Of a stretch of 31,238 nt of DNA, positions 15,971-22,954 are shown piece by piece. A program made the position numbers and the translations under genes. The DNA is from DASSKF01 sp035690725. GTDB lineage: Bacteria > Actinomycetota > Actinomycetes > Actinomycetales > Dermatophilaceae. The stretch lies in NCBI GenBank assembly GCA_035690725.1, contig DASSKF010000247.1, positions 1 through 31,238 of the forward strand, in the 5' to 3' direction. The notes under the pieces are model-generated. The model worked only from the letters and a program-made list of their open reading frames with translations. It had not been told where the DNA came from and searched no databases. Position 1 is the stretch's first letter. The number at the start of each line of letters is the position of its first letter.

Positions 15971-17530
15971 GTGAGCACACTCCTCCTGCTCGCGGCGCTG
16001 CTGGCCGGGGTGGTGGCGCTCACCCCGCTGGCCGGCGTCGTCCGGCTGCCCCCGCAGGTCCTGCTGACCATCTTCGGGCTGCTGCTGTCGGTGGTCCCCG
16101 GTGCGCCGGTGCTGCACCTCGATCCCGACCTGATCCTGCCGGTCGTGCTGCCGCCGCTGCTCTTCGCGGCCACGCAGCGCACCAGCGGGCGCGACTTCCG
16201 AGAGCGCGCGGCGCCGGTCGTCGCCCTCGCCCTCGGGCTCACCCTCGTCACGGCCGGAGTCGTCGCCGTCGCCGCGCACACCCTCGGGCTGAGCTGGCCG
16301 GCCGCGTGGGTCCTCGGCGCGGCGGTCGCGCCGCCGGACCCGGTGACGGCCACGTCGGTCGCCCGCCAGCTGGCGTTGCCCCGGCGGCTCGTCACGGTGC
16401 TCGAGGGCGAGGGGCTGTTCAACGACGCCACCGCGCTGGTGCTCTACGCGAGCGCGGTGGCCGCAGCCGCGGGGGACCGCTTCACCTGGAGCGGCGGCGC
16501 GGTGCGGCTCGGCCTGGCGATCGGTGTCGGGCTGGCTCTGGGCATCGCCGGGGGCATGGTGGTCCGCACCGTGCTGCGGGTCCTCGGCAGCGCGCCGGCG
16601 GAGACCACGCTGACCGCGATGGCCCCCTTTGCGGTGTACCTCGGTGCCGAGCACCTCGAGGGCTCGGGCGTGCTCGCCGTCGTGGCGCTGGGGCTCACGC
16701 TGCGCTCCCACCGCCGGGCGTCGCTCACCTCCGAGGGGTGGCTGCTCGGCCGCGCGGTGTGGAACTACGCCGACTTCCTGCTCAGCAGCCTCGTGTTCGC
16801 GCTGCTGGGCTACCAGTTCACCAGCGTCGTGACGGAACGGCGAACAGGGACAGCGGTGCTCGTGCTCGCCGGCGTCGTCATCGTGGTGACCATCATCATC
16901 CGGCCGGCGTGGATCTTCCCGACGGCCCGGCTCGGGCGCGCGGTGGAGCCCGGCGACGACCCCACCTCCATCAACTGGCGCGACTCGGCGGTGATCTCCT
17001 GGTGCGGTATGCGCGGCGTCGTCACGGTGGCGACCGCCCTCGCCCTGCCGATGAGCACCGACAGCGGGGCGGAGTTCCCCTTCCGCCGGGACATCGTCGT
17101 GGTCGCGTTCCTGCTCGTGCTGAGCACCTTGGTCATCCAGGGCCTGAGCCTGCCCCTGCTCGTCCGCGGCCTGGCCGTGCGCTCCTCGGAGTCGACGCAG
17201 GTCGAGGCCAGCGCCCTGAGCCGACGGGCCGCCGACTGGGCGCTGGAGCAGCTGCAGGGCCAGCTCGAGGACGACGTGCCCGAGCCGGTGCGGCACGCGG
17301 CGATCCAGCAGTACGAGGGCTTCATCGCCGCGCGGGAGGCGATGGAGGCGGTGCACGACGAGAGCGAGGGCTCGCAGATGAGCGATCGGCTGCAGGAGCT
17401 GCTCAACCGGGCGATCGAGGCGGAGCGCGACTTCGTCCACCGGGCTCGGATGGCCGGGGAGGTCAGCAGCGAGGCGGCGGACGAGGTGCTCAGCGACATC
17501 GAGGCGCGTGCCGTGCGCGACTTCGGGTGA
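15971..17530 (+). CDS. Na+/H+ antiporter, CPA1 (NhaP/NHE-like) family
   Basis: This 519-residue carrier exchanges Na+ (or K+/Li+) for protons and helps pH and salt homeostasis. About twelve hydrophobic segments occupy residues 1-400. The CPA1 hallmark motifs are present: PPDPVTATSV (121-130) and EGEGLFNDATALVLY (145-159) with the N151-D152 ion-binding pair. SAVISWCGMRGVVTVATALALP supplies the conserved Arg of TM11. A hydrophilic C-terminal domain of about 115 residues, rich in Glu and Arg and predicted helical, is cytosolic and may sense pH. It starts with GTG at 15971 without a clear Shine-Dalgarno, 53 bp after the previous gene. A long hairpin begins seven bases after its stop. Confidence 0.92.
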   Translation: MSTLLLLAALLAGVVALTPLAGVVRLPPQVLLTIFGLLLSVVPGAPVLHLDPDLILPVVLPPLLFAATQRTSGRDFRERAAPVVALALGLTLVTAGVVAVAAHTLGLSWPAAWVLGAAVAPPDPVTATSVARQLALPRRLVTVLEGEGLFNDATALVLYASAVAAAAGDRFTWSGGAVRLGLAIGVGLALGIAGGMVVRTVLRVLGSAPAETTLTAMAPFAVYLGAEHLEGSGVLAVVALGLTLRSHRRASLTSEGWLLGRAVWNYADFLLSSLVFALLGYQFTSVVTERRTGTAVLVLAGVVIVVTIIIRPAWIFPTARLGRAVEPGDDPTSINWRDSAVISWCGMRGVVTVATALALPMSTDSGAEFPFRRDIVVVAFLLVLSTLVIQGLSLPLLVRGLAVRSSESTQVEASALSRRAADWALEQLQGQLEDDVPEPVRHAAIQQYEGFIAAREAMEAVHDESEGSQMSDRLQELLNRAIEAERDFVHRARMAGEVSSEAADEVLSDIEARAVRDFG

Positions 17531-17536
17531 CCGGCA

Positions 17537-17605
17537 CTCGTGGGGAATGATCGTGGGAGGACGGCGCAGGTTCCTGCGCCTGTCCCCACGATCATTCCCC
17601 ACGAG
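17537..17605. terminator. 69-nt hairpin with perfect 21-bp arms between convergent genes
   Basis: Arms at 17537-17557 and 17585-17605 are exact reverse complements, including GGGGAATGATCGTGGG. Inside them lies a second stem, GGCGCAGG-TT-CCTGCGCC (17563-17580), and a GGAC/GTCC pairing, for about 32 possible base pairs with two small bulges. It lies between the antiporter stop (17530) and the thpR-like stop (17635), so it could end transcripts from both sides, though there is no T-run. The length and perfection exceed a usual terminator and suggest a palindromic repeat element. Confidence 0.75.
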
Positions 17606-17634
17606 CCCCCTCCCCGGCGGGTGGAGCTTGCCGG

Positions 17635-18207
17635 TCAGCCGCCGAGCGGGAAGGTCTCGACGGTGTCGTAGCGCGGCTTGCCGTTGGGCCCCTCGCCGAG
17701 GCGGGACTCGACCAGCACCAGCTCGGTGACCGCCCAGACCGGGCCCCGGTAGGCGTCGAACACCCGCAGCCAGCGGGTCAGCTCCTGCCGGTGCCGGAGC
17801 CGCGCGAGCGTCAGGTGCGGGTGGAACCGACCACCGTCGACGTCGGCGCCGGCCTTGCCCGCGGCGGCGCGGGCCCCCGTGGCGAGGCGCCGCAGCTCCT
17901 CGGCGCCGTGGTCGTCCTGTGCCTCCACACCGGCCCAGAGCACCTTCCCGTCCGCCGGGTCGGGGAAGGCACCGGCCCCCGCGATCCGGCAGGACCACGG
18001 GGTCCGGCGTTTGGCCGCCCGCGCGAGCCGGTCGGTGAGGTCGTCCAGGCTGCGCTCGGGAACCTGGGCCATGAAGGCCACCGTGACGTGCCACTGGTCG
18101 GGCAGCGTCCAGCGCAGCGGGCTGTCCACCTCGCGCCGCGGCTCGAGGAACTCCGCGAGGTCCTCCACGGCCTCCGGCGACGGCGTGATCGCGGCGAACA
18201 TGCGCAT
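17635..18207 (-). CDS. thpR: RNA 2',3'-cyclic phosphodiesterase (2'-5' RNA ligase family)
   Basis: The 190-residue protein belongs to the two-histidine phosphoesterase superfamily. The two catalytic HxTx motifs are H40-VTV and H131-LTL (FHPHLTLAR), at the expected separation. Bacterial members hydrolyse 2',3'-cyclic phosphate ends of RNA, and some ligate tRNA halves in vitro; the cellular role is not settled. It is cytosolic with no membrane segment. The ATG at 18207 has no Shine-Dalgarno and lies seven bases after a CAGAGT -10-like hexamer, so the mRNA may be leaderless; ATG at 18201 is an alternative start. The gene is divergent from the DUF488 gene with only 17 bp between. Confidence 0.9.
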   Translation of the reverse strand: MRMFAAITPSPEAVEDLAEFLEPRREVDSPLRWTLPDQWHVTVAFMAQVPERSLDDLTDRLARAAKRRTPWSCRIAGAGAFPDPADGKVLWAGVEAQDDHGAEELRRLATGARAAAGKAGADVDGGRFHPHLTLARLRHRQELTRWLRVFDAYRGPVWAVTELVLVESRLGEGPNGKPRYDTVETFPLGG

Positions 18208-18224
18208 GCCCCAGACTCTGCCCC
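18208..18224. promoter_or_regulatory. Symmetric 17-bp bidirectional promoter, both mRNAs likely leaderless
   Basis: The whole intergenic sequence is GCCCCAGACTCTGCCCC. On the plus strand CAGACT (18212-18217) ends seven bases before the DUF488 ATG. On the minus strand CAGAGT (18220-18215) ends seven bases before the thpR ATG. Both fit the A2 and T6 of TAnnnT. The two -10 hexamers overlap, and starts at the A of each ATG would be 18 bp apart. No ribosome binding site fits on either side. Inferred from sequence only. Confidence 0.5.
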
Positions 18225-18827
18225 ATGAGCGAGCCCCTGTCGTCCGGTGCCGAGCCCGGCGCGGAGCCCGGCGGCGATGCCGCGCGCGGTCGCCCCCTGT
18301 TGCTGACCGTCGGGCACGGCCGGCTCGGCCGGCAGGAGCTCGCCGAGCTGCTCCGCGGCGCCGGCGTGCGGCTGCTGGTCGACGTGCGCCGCTACCCGGG
18401 CAGCCGCGGCAACCCGCAGGTCGCCCGGGCCGAGCTGCAGGAGTGGCTGCCCGCCGAGGGAGTCGACTACCGCTGGGAGGAGCGGCTCGGGGGCCGCCGC
18501 CGGCTGACGGCCGAGGAACGGTCCCACTCCCCCGACGGCTGGTGGCGGGTGGAGCAGTTCCGCGCGTATGCCGGGTGGACCCGTTCCGTGGAGTTCCGTA
18601 CCGCGCTGCTCGAGGTCCTGGACGAGGCCGGCCGGCAGCGGACGGCGGTGATGTGCAGCGAGAGCGTGTGGTGGCGCTGCCACCGGCGGCTGGTCGCCGA
18701 CGTCGCCACCCTCGCGCACGGCGCGGAGGTCCGGCACCTGATGCACGGCGGAGCGCTGCCTGAGCACCCGGTGGCCGAGGGCGCCCGACTCACCGCGGAC
18801 GGAACGGTGATCTGGGACGGCAGCTGA
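18225..18827 (+). CDS. DUF488 family protein
   Basis: The 200-residue protein carries the DUF488 signature. Its features are LLTVGHG (26-32), VDVRRYPGSRGNPQ (52-65, the usual DVRxxPxSR), and the C-terminal VMCSESVWWRCHRRLVAD with C144-S-E and C152-H-R (CxE...CHR). The conserved cysteines suggest a nucleotide- or metal-dependent activity, but the family has no established function. About 23 residues before the domain are Glu/Pro/Gly-rich and low in conservation, so a later start is conceivable. The ATG at 18225 follows a -10-like hexamer directly, which supports a leaderless start. Arg-rich central part includes EERLGGRRRLTAEERS. Confidence 0.87.
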   Translation: MSEPLSSGAEPGAEPGGDAARGRPLLLTVGHGRLGRQELAELLRGAGVRLLVDVRRYPGSRGNPQVARAELQEWLPAEGVDYRWEERLGGRRRLTAEERSHSPDGWWRVEQFRAYAGWTRSVEFRTALLEVLDEAGRQRTAVMCSESVWWRCHRRLVADVATLAHGAEVRHLMHGGALPEHPVAEGARLTADGTVIWDGS

Positions 18828-18831
18828 CCGG

Positions 18832-18837
18832 CATACT
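18832..18837 (+). promoter_or_regulatory. Possible -10 element for carbamate kinase
   Basis: CATACT lies just after the DUF488 stop and 69 bp before the arcC start. It resembles TATACT, but the -35 is poor. The hexamer also overlaps one CGGCATAC octamer (18829-18836), the only copy outside a gene. Confidence 0.25.
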
Positions 18838-18906
18838 CGGCCTCACCGGGGCGGGCCGTGGGCCACCCGGCACGACGAGCGGCCGGACGCGGACGGAGGT
18901 GGGCTG

Positions 18907-19815
18907 GTGCGGATCGTGGTGGCACTCGGCGGAAACGCCCTGCTGCGGCGGGGGCAGGTGCCGGACGCGGACGCCCAGTTGCGCAACATCGTCACCGCGG
19001 TGCGGGCGCTCGCGCCGCTCGAGGCCGAGCACGAGCTCGTCCTCACCCACGGCAACGGGCCCCAGGTCGGCGTGCTCGCGATGGAGAGCGCGGCCGACCC
19101 GCGGCTGACCGCGCCCTACCCCTTCGACGCCCTGGGAGCGCTCACCCAGGGGCTGATCGGCTACTGGCTGCTGCAGTCCCTGCAGAACGCCCTCCCGCAC
19201 CACCGGGTCGCCAGCATCATCAACCAGACGCTCGTGGACCGGGACGACCCGGCCTTCGGTGACCCGCGCAAGTTCGTGGGGGAGGTCTTCGACGAGCAGG
19301 AGGCCCGGCGGCTGGCGGACAGCAACGGGTGGCAGGTGCGCCCGGACGACGGCGGGTGGCGACGTGTGGTGGCCTCGCCGCGCCCGCTGGAGGTGGTGGA
19401 GTCCGAGCTGGTCGCCGACCTGCTCGACGCCGGCACGGTCGTGGTGTGCGCCGGGGGCGGCGGAGTGCCGGTGGTGCGCGACCCGGCCACCGGCGACCTG
19501 CACGGCGTGGAGGCGGTCGTCGACAAGGACCTGACCGCAGCGCTGCTCGCGGAACGCGTCGGCGCGGAGCTGCTGCTGGTGCTGACCGACGTGCCGGCCG
19601 TCGTGAGGGGCTACGGCACGGACGCGACCGAGCCGATCCGCCGGGCCACCCCGCAGGAGCTGCGTGCCGAGGACTTCGCGGCCGGGTCCATGGGGCCCAA
19701 GGTCGACGCGGTCTGCCGGTTCGTGGAGCGGACCGGCAAGGTCGCCGCGATCGGGCGGCTCTCGGACGCGGCGGACGTCGTCGTCGGCTCAGCGGGGACG
19801 GTCGTGCGCCGCTGA
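18907..19815 (+). CDS. arcC: Carbamate kinase
   Basis: Carbamate kinase interconverts carbamoyl phosphate plus ADP with carbamate plus ATP, usually the last step of arginine deiminase or purine/allantoin catabolism. The 302-residue protein is full length with VALGGNAL (5-12), LTHGNGPQVG (45-54), the INQTLVD block, AGGGGVPVV, VDKDLTAALLAERVGAELLLVLTDV and GSMGPKVDA. GTG 18907 is preceded by GGAGGT at good spacing. No arcA, arcB, arginine antiporter or purine genes are near, so its carbamoyl phosphate source must lie elsewhere. Its last 27 bases overlap the end of the convergent SpoIIE-type gene. Confidence 0.95.
   Translation: MRIVVALGGNALLRRGQVPDADAQLRNIVTAVRALAPLEAEHELVLTHGNGPQVGVLAMESAADPRLTAPYPFDALGALTQGLIGYWLLQSLQNALPHHRVASIINQTLVDRDDPAFGDPRKFVGEVFDEQEARRLADSNGWQVRPDDGGWRRVVASPRPLEVVESELVADLLDAGTVVVCAGGGGVPVVRDPATGDLHGVEAVVDKDLTAALLAERVGAELLLVLTDVPAVVRGYGTDATEPIRRATPQELRAEDFAAGSMGPKVDAVCRFVERTGKVAAIGRLSDAADVVVGSAGTVVRR
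19789..19815. other. 27-bp overlap of two convergent coding ends
   Basis: The last nine codons of carbamate kinase (plus) and of the SpoIIE-type protein (minus) share the same bases. The minus-strand C-terminus is short and hydrophilic (ASAAHDRPR). No terminator hairpin fits, so transcripts from both genes probably read into each other. Confidence 0.8.
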
Positions 19816-21756
19816 GGCGTCGACCTCACCCAGCTCGTCGTGCCGGGGAAGGTGCACGAGGTCGAGCACGGCCGCCGCCGGCGTGCCGGCCGCCGCGACG
19901 AGCTTCAGGCTGCAGCCGGAGTGCCGCAGCGAGTCGGACATCTCGTGCAGCACCTGCACCCCGGAGCTCGCGAGGTGGGTGACCTCGTCGAGGACGACGA
20001 TGAGGTCGCGGGTGCAGCCGCGTGACCCCTGCTCCAGGCGCACCTTGAGCTCGGGTGCGGTTCGGACGTCCACCGGGCCGCTCACCAGCAGGGTCGTGGG
20101 CTCGGCCAGCCGGTCCTCCACCCCGAACGGAACCGTGGGCGCCGGGGACAGGGCCCGTGCGGTCGTGCTGGTCACCAGGTCCGCGTCGTGGTGCACCTTC
20201 TGGTAGATGTCCACGCGCGTCCCCCTGTCGTCATGCGAGACGTGCAGGTCGTCGGCGAAGTGGGCCACGATCCCCAGGCCCCGGCCGCGGTATGCCGTCG
20301 CCAGGGAGACCGCGTCCGGCTCCTGCCAGTGCCCCTGGTCGGTGATGGTGCAGCGCACCAGTCCGTCCCGCTGCAACGAGAGCACGACCTCGATCGGTCC
20401 CCCCTCACCGCCGTAGCCGTGCTCGATGCTGTTGCTGACTGCCTCAGTGGCCGCGAGCTGGAGGTCCAGCTGGTCCTCCGCCGTGGCGCCGAGCACGGAG
20501 AGCCAGCCGCCGACCCGCTCCCGCAGCTCGGCCAGCTCGGCGACGTCGCCGGACAGGTCCATCCGCAGGTCCGGTCGCACCGGCGTGCGCCGGGCGAGCA
20601 GGGTGGTGACGTCGTCGGTCGCCTCGACGCGCATCTGCGCCCGGACGACCGCGCGGAGGAAGCGGTCGCTGTCCTCGGCGTCGGGGACCCGCCCGTCCTG
20701 GGCGTTCGAGTGCCGCGCGAGGCGCTGGGCGGTCTGCCGGAACGCCTCCACGCTCTCGCTCATCGGCTGCTCGGGCCGCTCGACGAGCCCGTCGGTGTAG
20801 AGCACGATCGCCTCGCCGAGCTCCACCTGATCGGTCTGCACCGTGACCTGCGGCGGTGCGCCGGTCCCCAGCGGGGAGTTCTCGTGCGCGGGCAGGACCC
20901 GGGTCGTGCCGTCGCGGCCGATGACCACGGGGGGCGGGTGGCCCATGCACACCCAGCGCAGGCGGCCGGTGGCCGGACCGACGGCCGCCACCGCCAACGT
21001 GGCGCCCCTCGCACCGGTGTTGCGTCGTGCGTAGGCGTCGGCCTGTCGAACGGTCAGGCCGAGTTCGTTGGTCGCGAGCAGCAGCTCGGAGACGACGACC
21101 CGGAGCTGCCCCATGACGGCGGACGCGGCGACACCGTGGCCGACCACGTCCCCCACGATCAGCGCGAGGCGGCCGTCCGGCATGGGCACCGCGTCGAACC
21201 AGTCGCCCCCGGCCTCCTGCTGCCGTTCGGCCACCGAGTAGGTGGCGCTCAGCTGCACCTGCGGGACGACCGGCAGGGATGCCGGCAGCAGCGCGTGCTG
21301 CAGGTGGCGGACCATCTCGTGGGCGGAGCTGGCGCGGTCGGCGGAGTCCTCGGCGCTCTCGCGAGCCCGCTCCCGCGCCTGCACCCGCGGGCTGATGTCG
21401 AAGGAGTGGGAGATCACTCCCCGCACGCTGCCGTCGTCATTGCGCCACGGGCCGATGGTGAAGACGAGGGTGAGGTCGTGCTCCTGCCCGTCCTGCCCGC
21501 GCGTCCGACCGCGCCACTCGTACCCGAACTCGGCCTCCCCCGTGCGATAGACCCGGTCGACGTACTCGAACGCGTCGAAGCCGTCGAGCACCTGCACGCT
21601 CTCGCGCAGCGGCTTGCCCTCGATGTCGCCCGTGAGCCGGCGCAGCCCGTCACTCAGGTAGACGACCTGGTGATCGGGGCCTTCGGTGGCGACGGCCAAG
21701 GAGGGGAACTGCCGCAGCACGGAGGAGGCGTCGTCACCGTACGCGCCTGTGCCCAC
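19789..21756 (-). CDS. PAS-SpoIIE phosphatase-HATPase-STAS four-domain regulator
   Basis: The 655-residue protein joins all partner-switching activities in one chain. Residues about 15-125 form a PAS sensor and 130-150 a linker helix. A PP2C-type SpoIIE phosphatase (150-390) has GGDWFDAV, VGDVVGHGVAAS, YTDGLVE and TDDVTTLL with the metal-binding aspartates. An RsbW-like HATPase (395-520) has ATEAVSNSIEHGY (N box), TDQGHW and RGRGLGIVAHFADDL. A STAS domain (550-650) has LDEVTHLASSGVQVL with serines at the phosphorylation site. It probably controls an anti-sigma or sigma factor encoded elsewhere. I chose GTG 21756 for the GGAGGAGG just upstream; ATG 21822 is an alternative giving 677 residues. 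It follows the GAF-STAS gene by 79 bp. Confidence 0.9.
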   Translation of the reverse strand: MGTGAYGDDASSVLRQFPSLAVATEGPDHQVVYLSDGLRRLTGDIEGKPLRESVQVLDGFDAFEYVDRVYRTGEAEFGYEWRGRTRGQDGQEHDLTLVFTIGPWRNDDGSVRGVISHSFDISPRVQARERARESAEDSADRASSAHEMVRHLQHALLPASLPVVPQVQLSATYSVAERQQEAGGDWFDAVPMPDGRLALIVGDVVGHGVAASAVMGQLRVVVSELLLATNELGLTVRQADAYARRNTGARGATLAVAAVGPATGRLRWVCMGHPPPVVIGRDGTTRVLPAHENSPLGTGAPPQVTVQTDQVELGEAIVLYTDGLVERPEQPMSESVEAFRQTAQRLARHSNAQDGRVPDAEDSDRFLRAVVRAQMRVEATDDVTTLLARRTPVRPDLRMDLSGDVAELAELRERVGGWLSVLGATAEDQLDLQLAATEAVSNSIEHGYGGEGGPIEVVLSLQRDGLVRCTITDQGHWQEPDAVSLATAYRGRGLGIVAHFADDLHVSHDDRGTRVDIYQKVHHDADLVTSTTARALSPAPTVPFGVEDRLAEPTTLLVSGPVDVRTAPELKVRLEQGSRGCTRDLIVVLDEVTHLASSGVQVLHEMSDSLRHSGCSLKLVAAAGTPAAAVLDLVHLPRHDELGEVDASAAHDRPR

Positions 21757-21835
21757 CACGACCTCCTCCCGGCAGTCACTGACCGTCGCGGGCCGGACTC
21801 CCCGGACGCCGCGGGTCACCATCGATGGTGCAGCC

Positions 21836-22750
21836 CTACCCGACGAGCCGCAACCGGCCGCGCGGGTCCATGCCGCGCAGGGCGCGCCGCACCGCCGGCG
21901 AGCTGCGCCCCACGAGCACGTCGGAGCCGGCACTGCGGGCACGCTCGAGCACGGTGAGCAACGTGGAGAACGCCGCGGCGCCGAAGTGCTCCAGCCCGGA
22001 CAGGTCGAGCACGAGGTGCGGCGTCCGCTGCCCGTCCTCGGTCGCACAGGGCAGCAACCGCACGAGCTCACGCTCGAGGTGCTCGGTGACGTCGGAGTCC
22101 ACCGAGCCCGACACCCGCACCCACCTGTCCGGACCGTCGTGCTCGAGCACCTCCACGCGCAGCGGGCGTCGCTGTCGCAGCACCTGGGCCACGTCGAGGG
22201 CGTCGGCGTGGTGCGGCCTGACCGGCGCCCCGGACTGCAGCGTGCCGAGCACCGAGAGCCGTTGCTCCAGCTGGTGCATCGCCGCCGTCGCGAGGTCCCG
22301 CAGCCGCGCGAGCTGCTCCTCGGTGGGTGTCCTCGGCCGGGTGTCCATCACGACGAGCGCGCCGATGCAGTGCCCGCTGCCGGCGAGCAGCGGTGCGGCC
22401 GCGAAGAACCGGACTCCGTGATCGCGCACCATCACGTGGTCGGCCATGCCGGGCTCGGCGGCGAGGTCGGAGACGGCGAACGGGTCCTGGCGCAGCACCC
22501 GGTCCAGCGAGACGGCACCGCGACGCGGCATCTCCCGGCGCCCCTCGACGCCCACCGCCGACTTGAACCAGATGCGGTCGCGGTCGAGGAAGCCGAGGAT
22601 CCCCATGGGGCAGTCGAACTCGGCTGCGGCCTGCGCCGCGATGCGGTCGAAGGGACGGCTGCGCGCGGTGTCCAGGATCCGGAAGCCACGCAGCACCTCG
22701 AGTCGTCCCGACTCGTCGGCGTTCACACGGAGGTCCATGACCAGGGTCAA
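21836..22750 (-). CDS. GAF domain protein with C-terminal STAS-like domain
   Basis: Residues 15-165 of this 304-residue protein form a GAF domain of the subtype common in bacterial sensors: LRGFRILDTARSRPFDRIAAQAA, FLDRDRIWFKSAVGV, FAAAPLLAGSGHCIGALVVMDTRPR. Residues about 195-300 are STAS-like: LVLDLSGLEHFGAAAFSTLL, then LVGRSSPAVRRALRGM. At the place where anti-anti-sigma factors carry the phosphorylated Ser (D-S-S-G) this protein has G-A-A-A (257-260), so it probably cannot be phosphorylated there. I chose TTG 22750, seven bases after GAGGTG; ATG 22738 lies too far from any Shine-Dalgarno. It likely shares a transcript with the SpoIIE-type gene downstream. Ligand of the GAF domain is unknown. 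Confidence 0.85.
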   Translation of the reverse strand: MTLVMDLRVNADESGRLEVLRGFRILDTARSRPFDRIAAQAAAEFDCPMGILGFLDRDRIWFKSAVGVEGRREMPRRGAVSLDRVLRQDPFAVSDLAAEPGMADHVMVRDHGVRFFAAAPLLAGSGHCIGALVVMDTRPRTPTEEQLARLRDLATAAMHQLEQRLSVLGTLQSGAPVRPHHADALDVAQVLRQRRPLRVEVLEHDGPDRWVRVSGSVDSDVTEHLERELVRLLPCATEDGQRTPHLVLDLSGLEHFGAAAFSTLLTVLERARSAGSDVLVGRSSPAVRRALRGMDPRGRLRLVG

Positions 22751-22795
22751 CTCGCCTCACCTCGGTTTCGGGCCGGATCGTGATGCAACCGCGCC

Positions 22796-22820
22796 CTACC
22801 CGGTCGGCGCACGCTCAATC
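22796..22820 (-). promoter_or_regulatory. Possible stress-sigma (SigB-like) promoter for the GAF-STAS gene
   Basis: On the minus strand GATT (22820-22817), a 15-bp spacer and GGGTAG (22801-22796) resemble the GTTT-N13-17-GGGTAT pattern of SigB-type promoters. Transcription would begin about 40 bases before the TTG start. A match by eye, but consistent with the product being a stress-signalling protein. Confidence 0.28.
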
Positions 22821-22918
22821 ATCTTGACCCAGCATCGTATTGCTCACCACCGGCCGCAACCGCGACCGTGACCGGATCCCCATACGGTCATCCACGGGGT
22901 GCTGCAGCTCGAGGGCGG

Positions 22919-22947
22919 CTGACCCGCACCCCACGACCGGGTAGCGT
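22919..22947 (+). promoter_or_regulatory. Promoter of the HD-GYP/LuxR gene, leaderless
   Basis: CTGACC (22919-22924), a 17-bp spacer and TAGCGT (22942-22947) form a good housekeeping-type promoter. The chosen GTG begins seven bases after the -10 hexamer, so transcription and translation starts would coincide. Confidence 0.5.
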
Positions 22948-22954
22948 GGGTGGG

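Noticed and set aside
20188..21957. A 589-codon plus-strand frame opposite the SpoIIE-type gene
   Set aside because: Composition is Val/Gly/Arg/His-rich without motifs, while the minus strand carries four clear domains.
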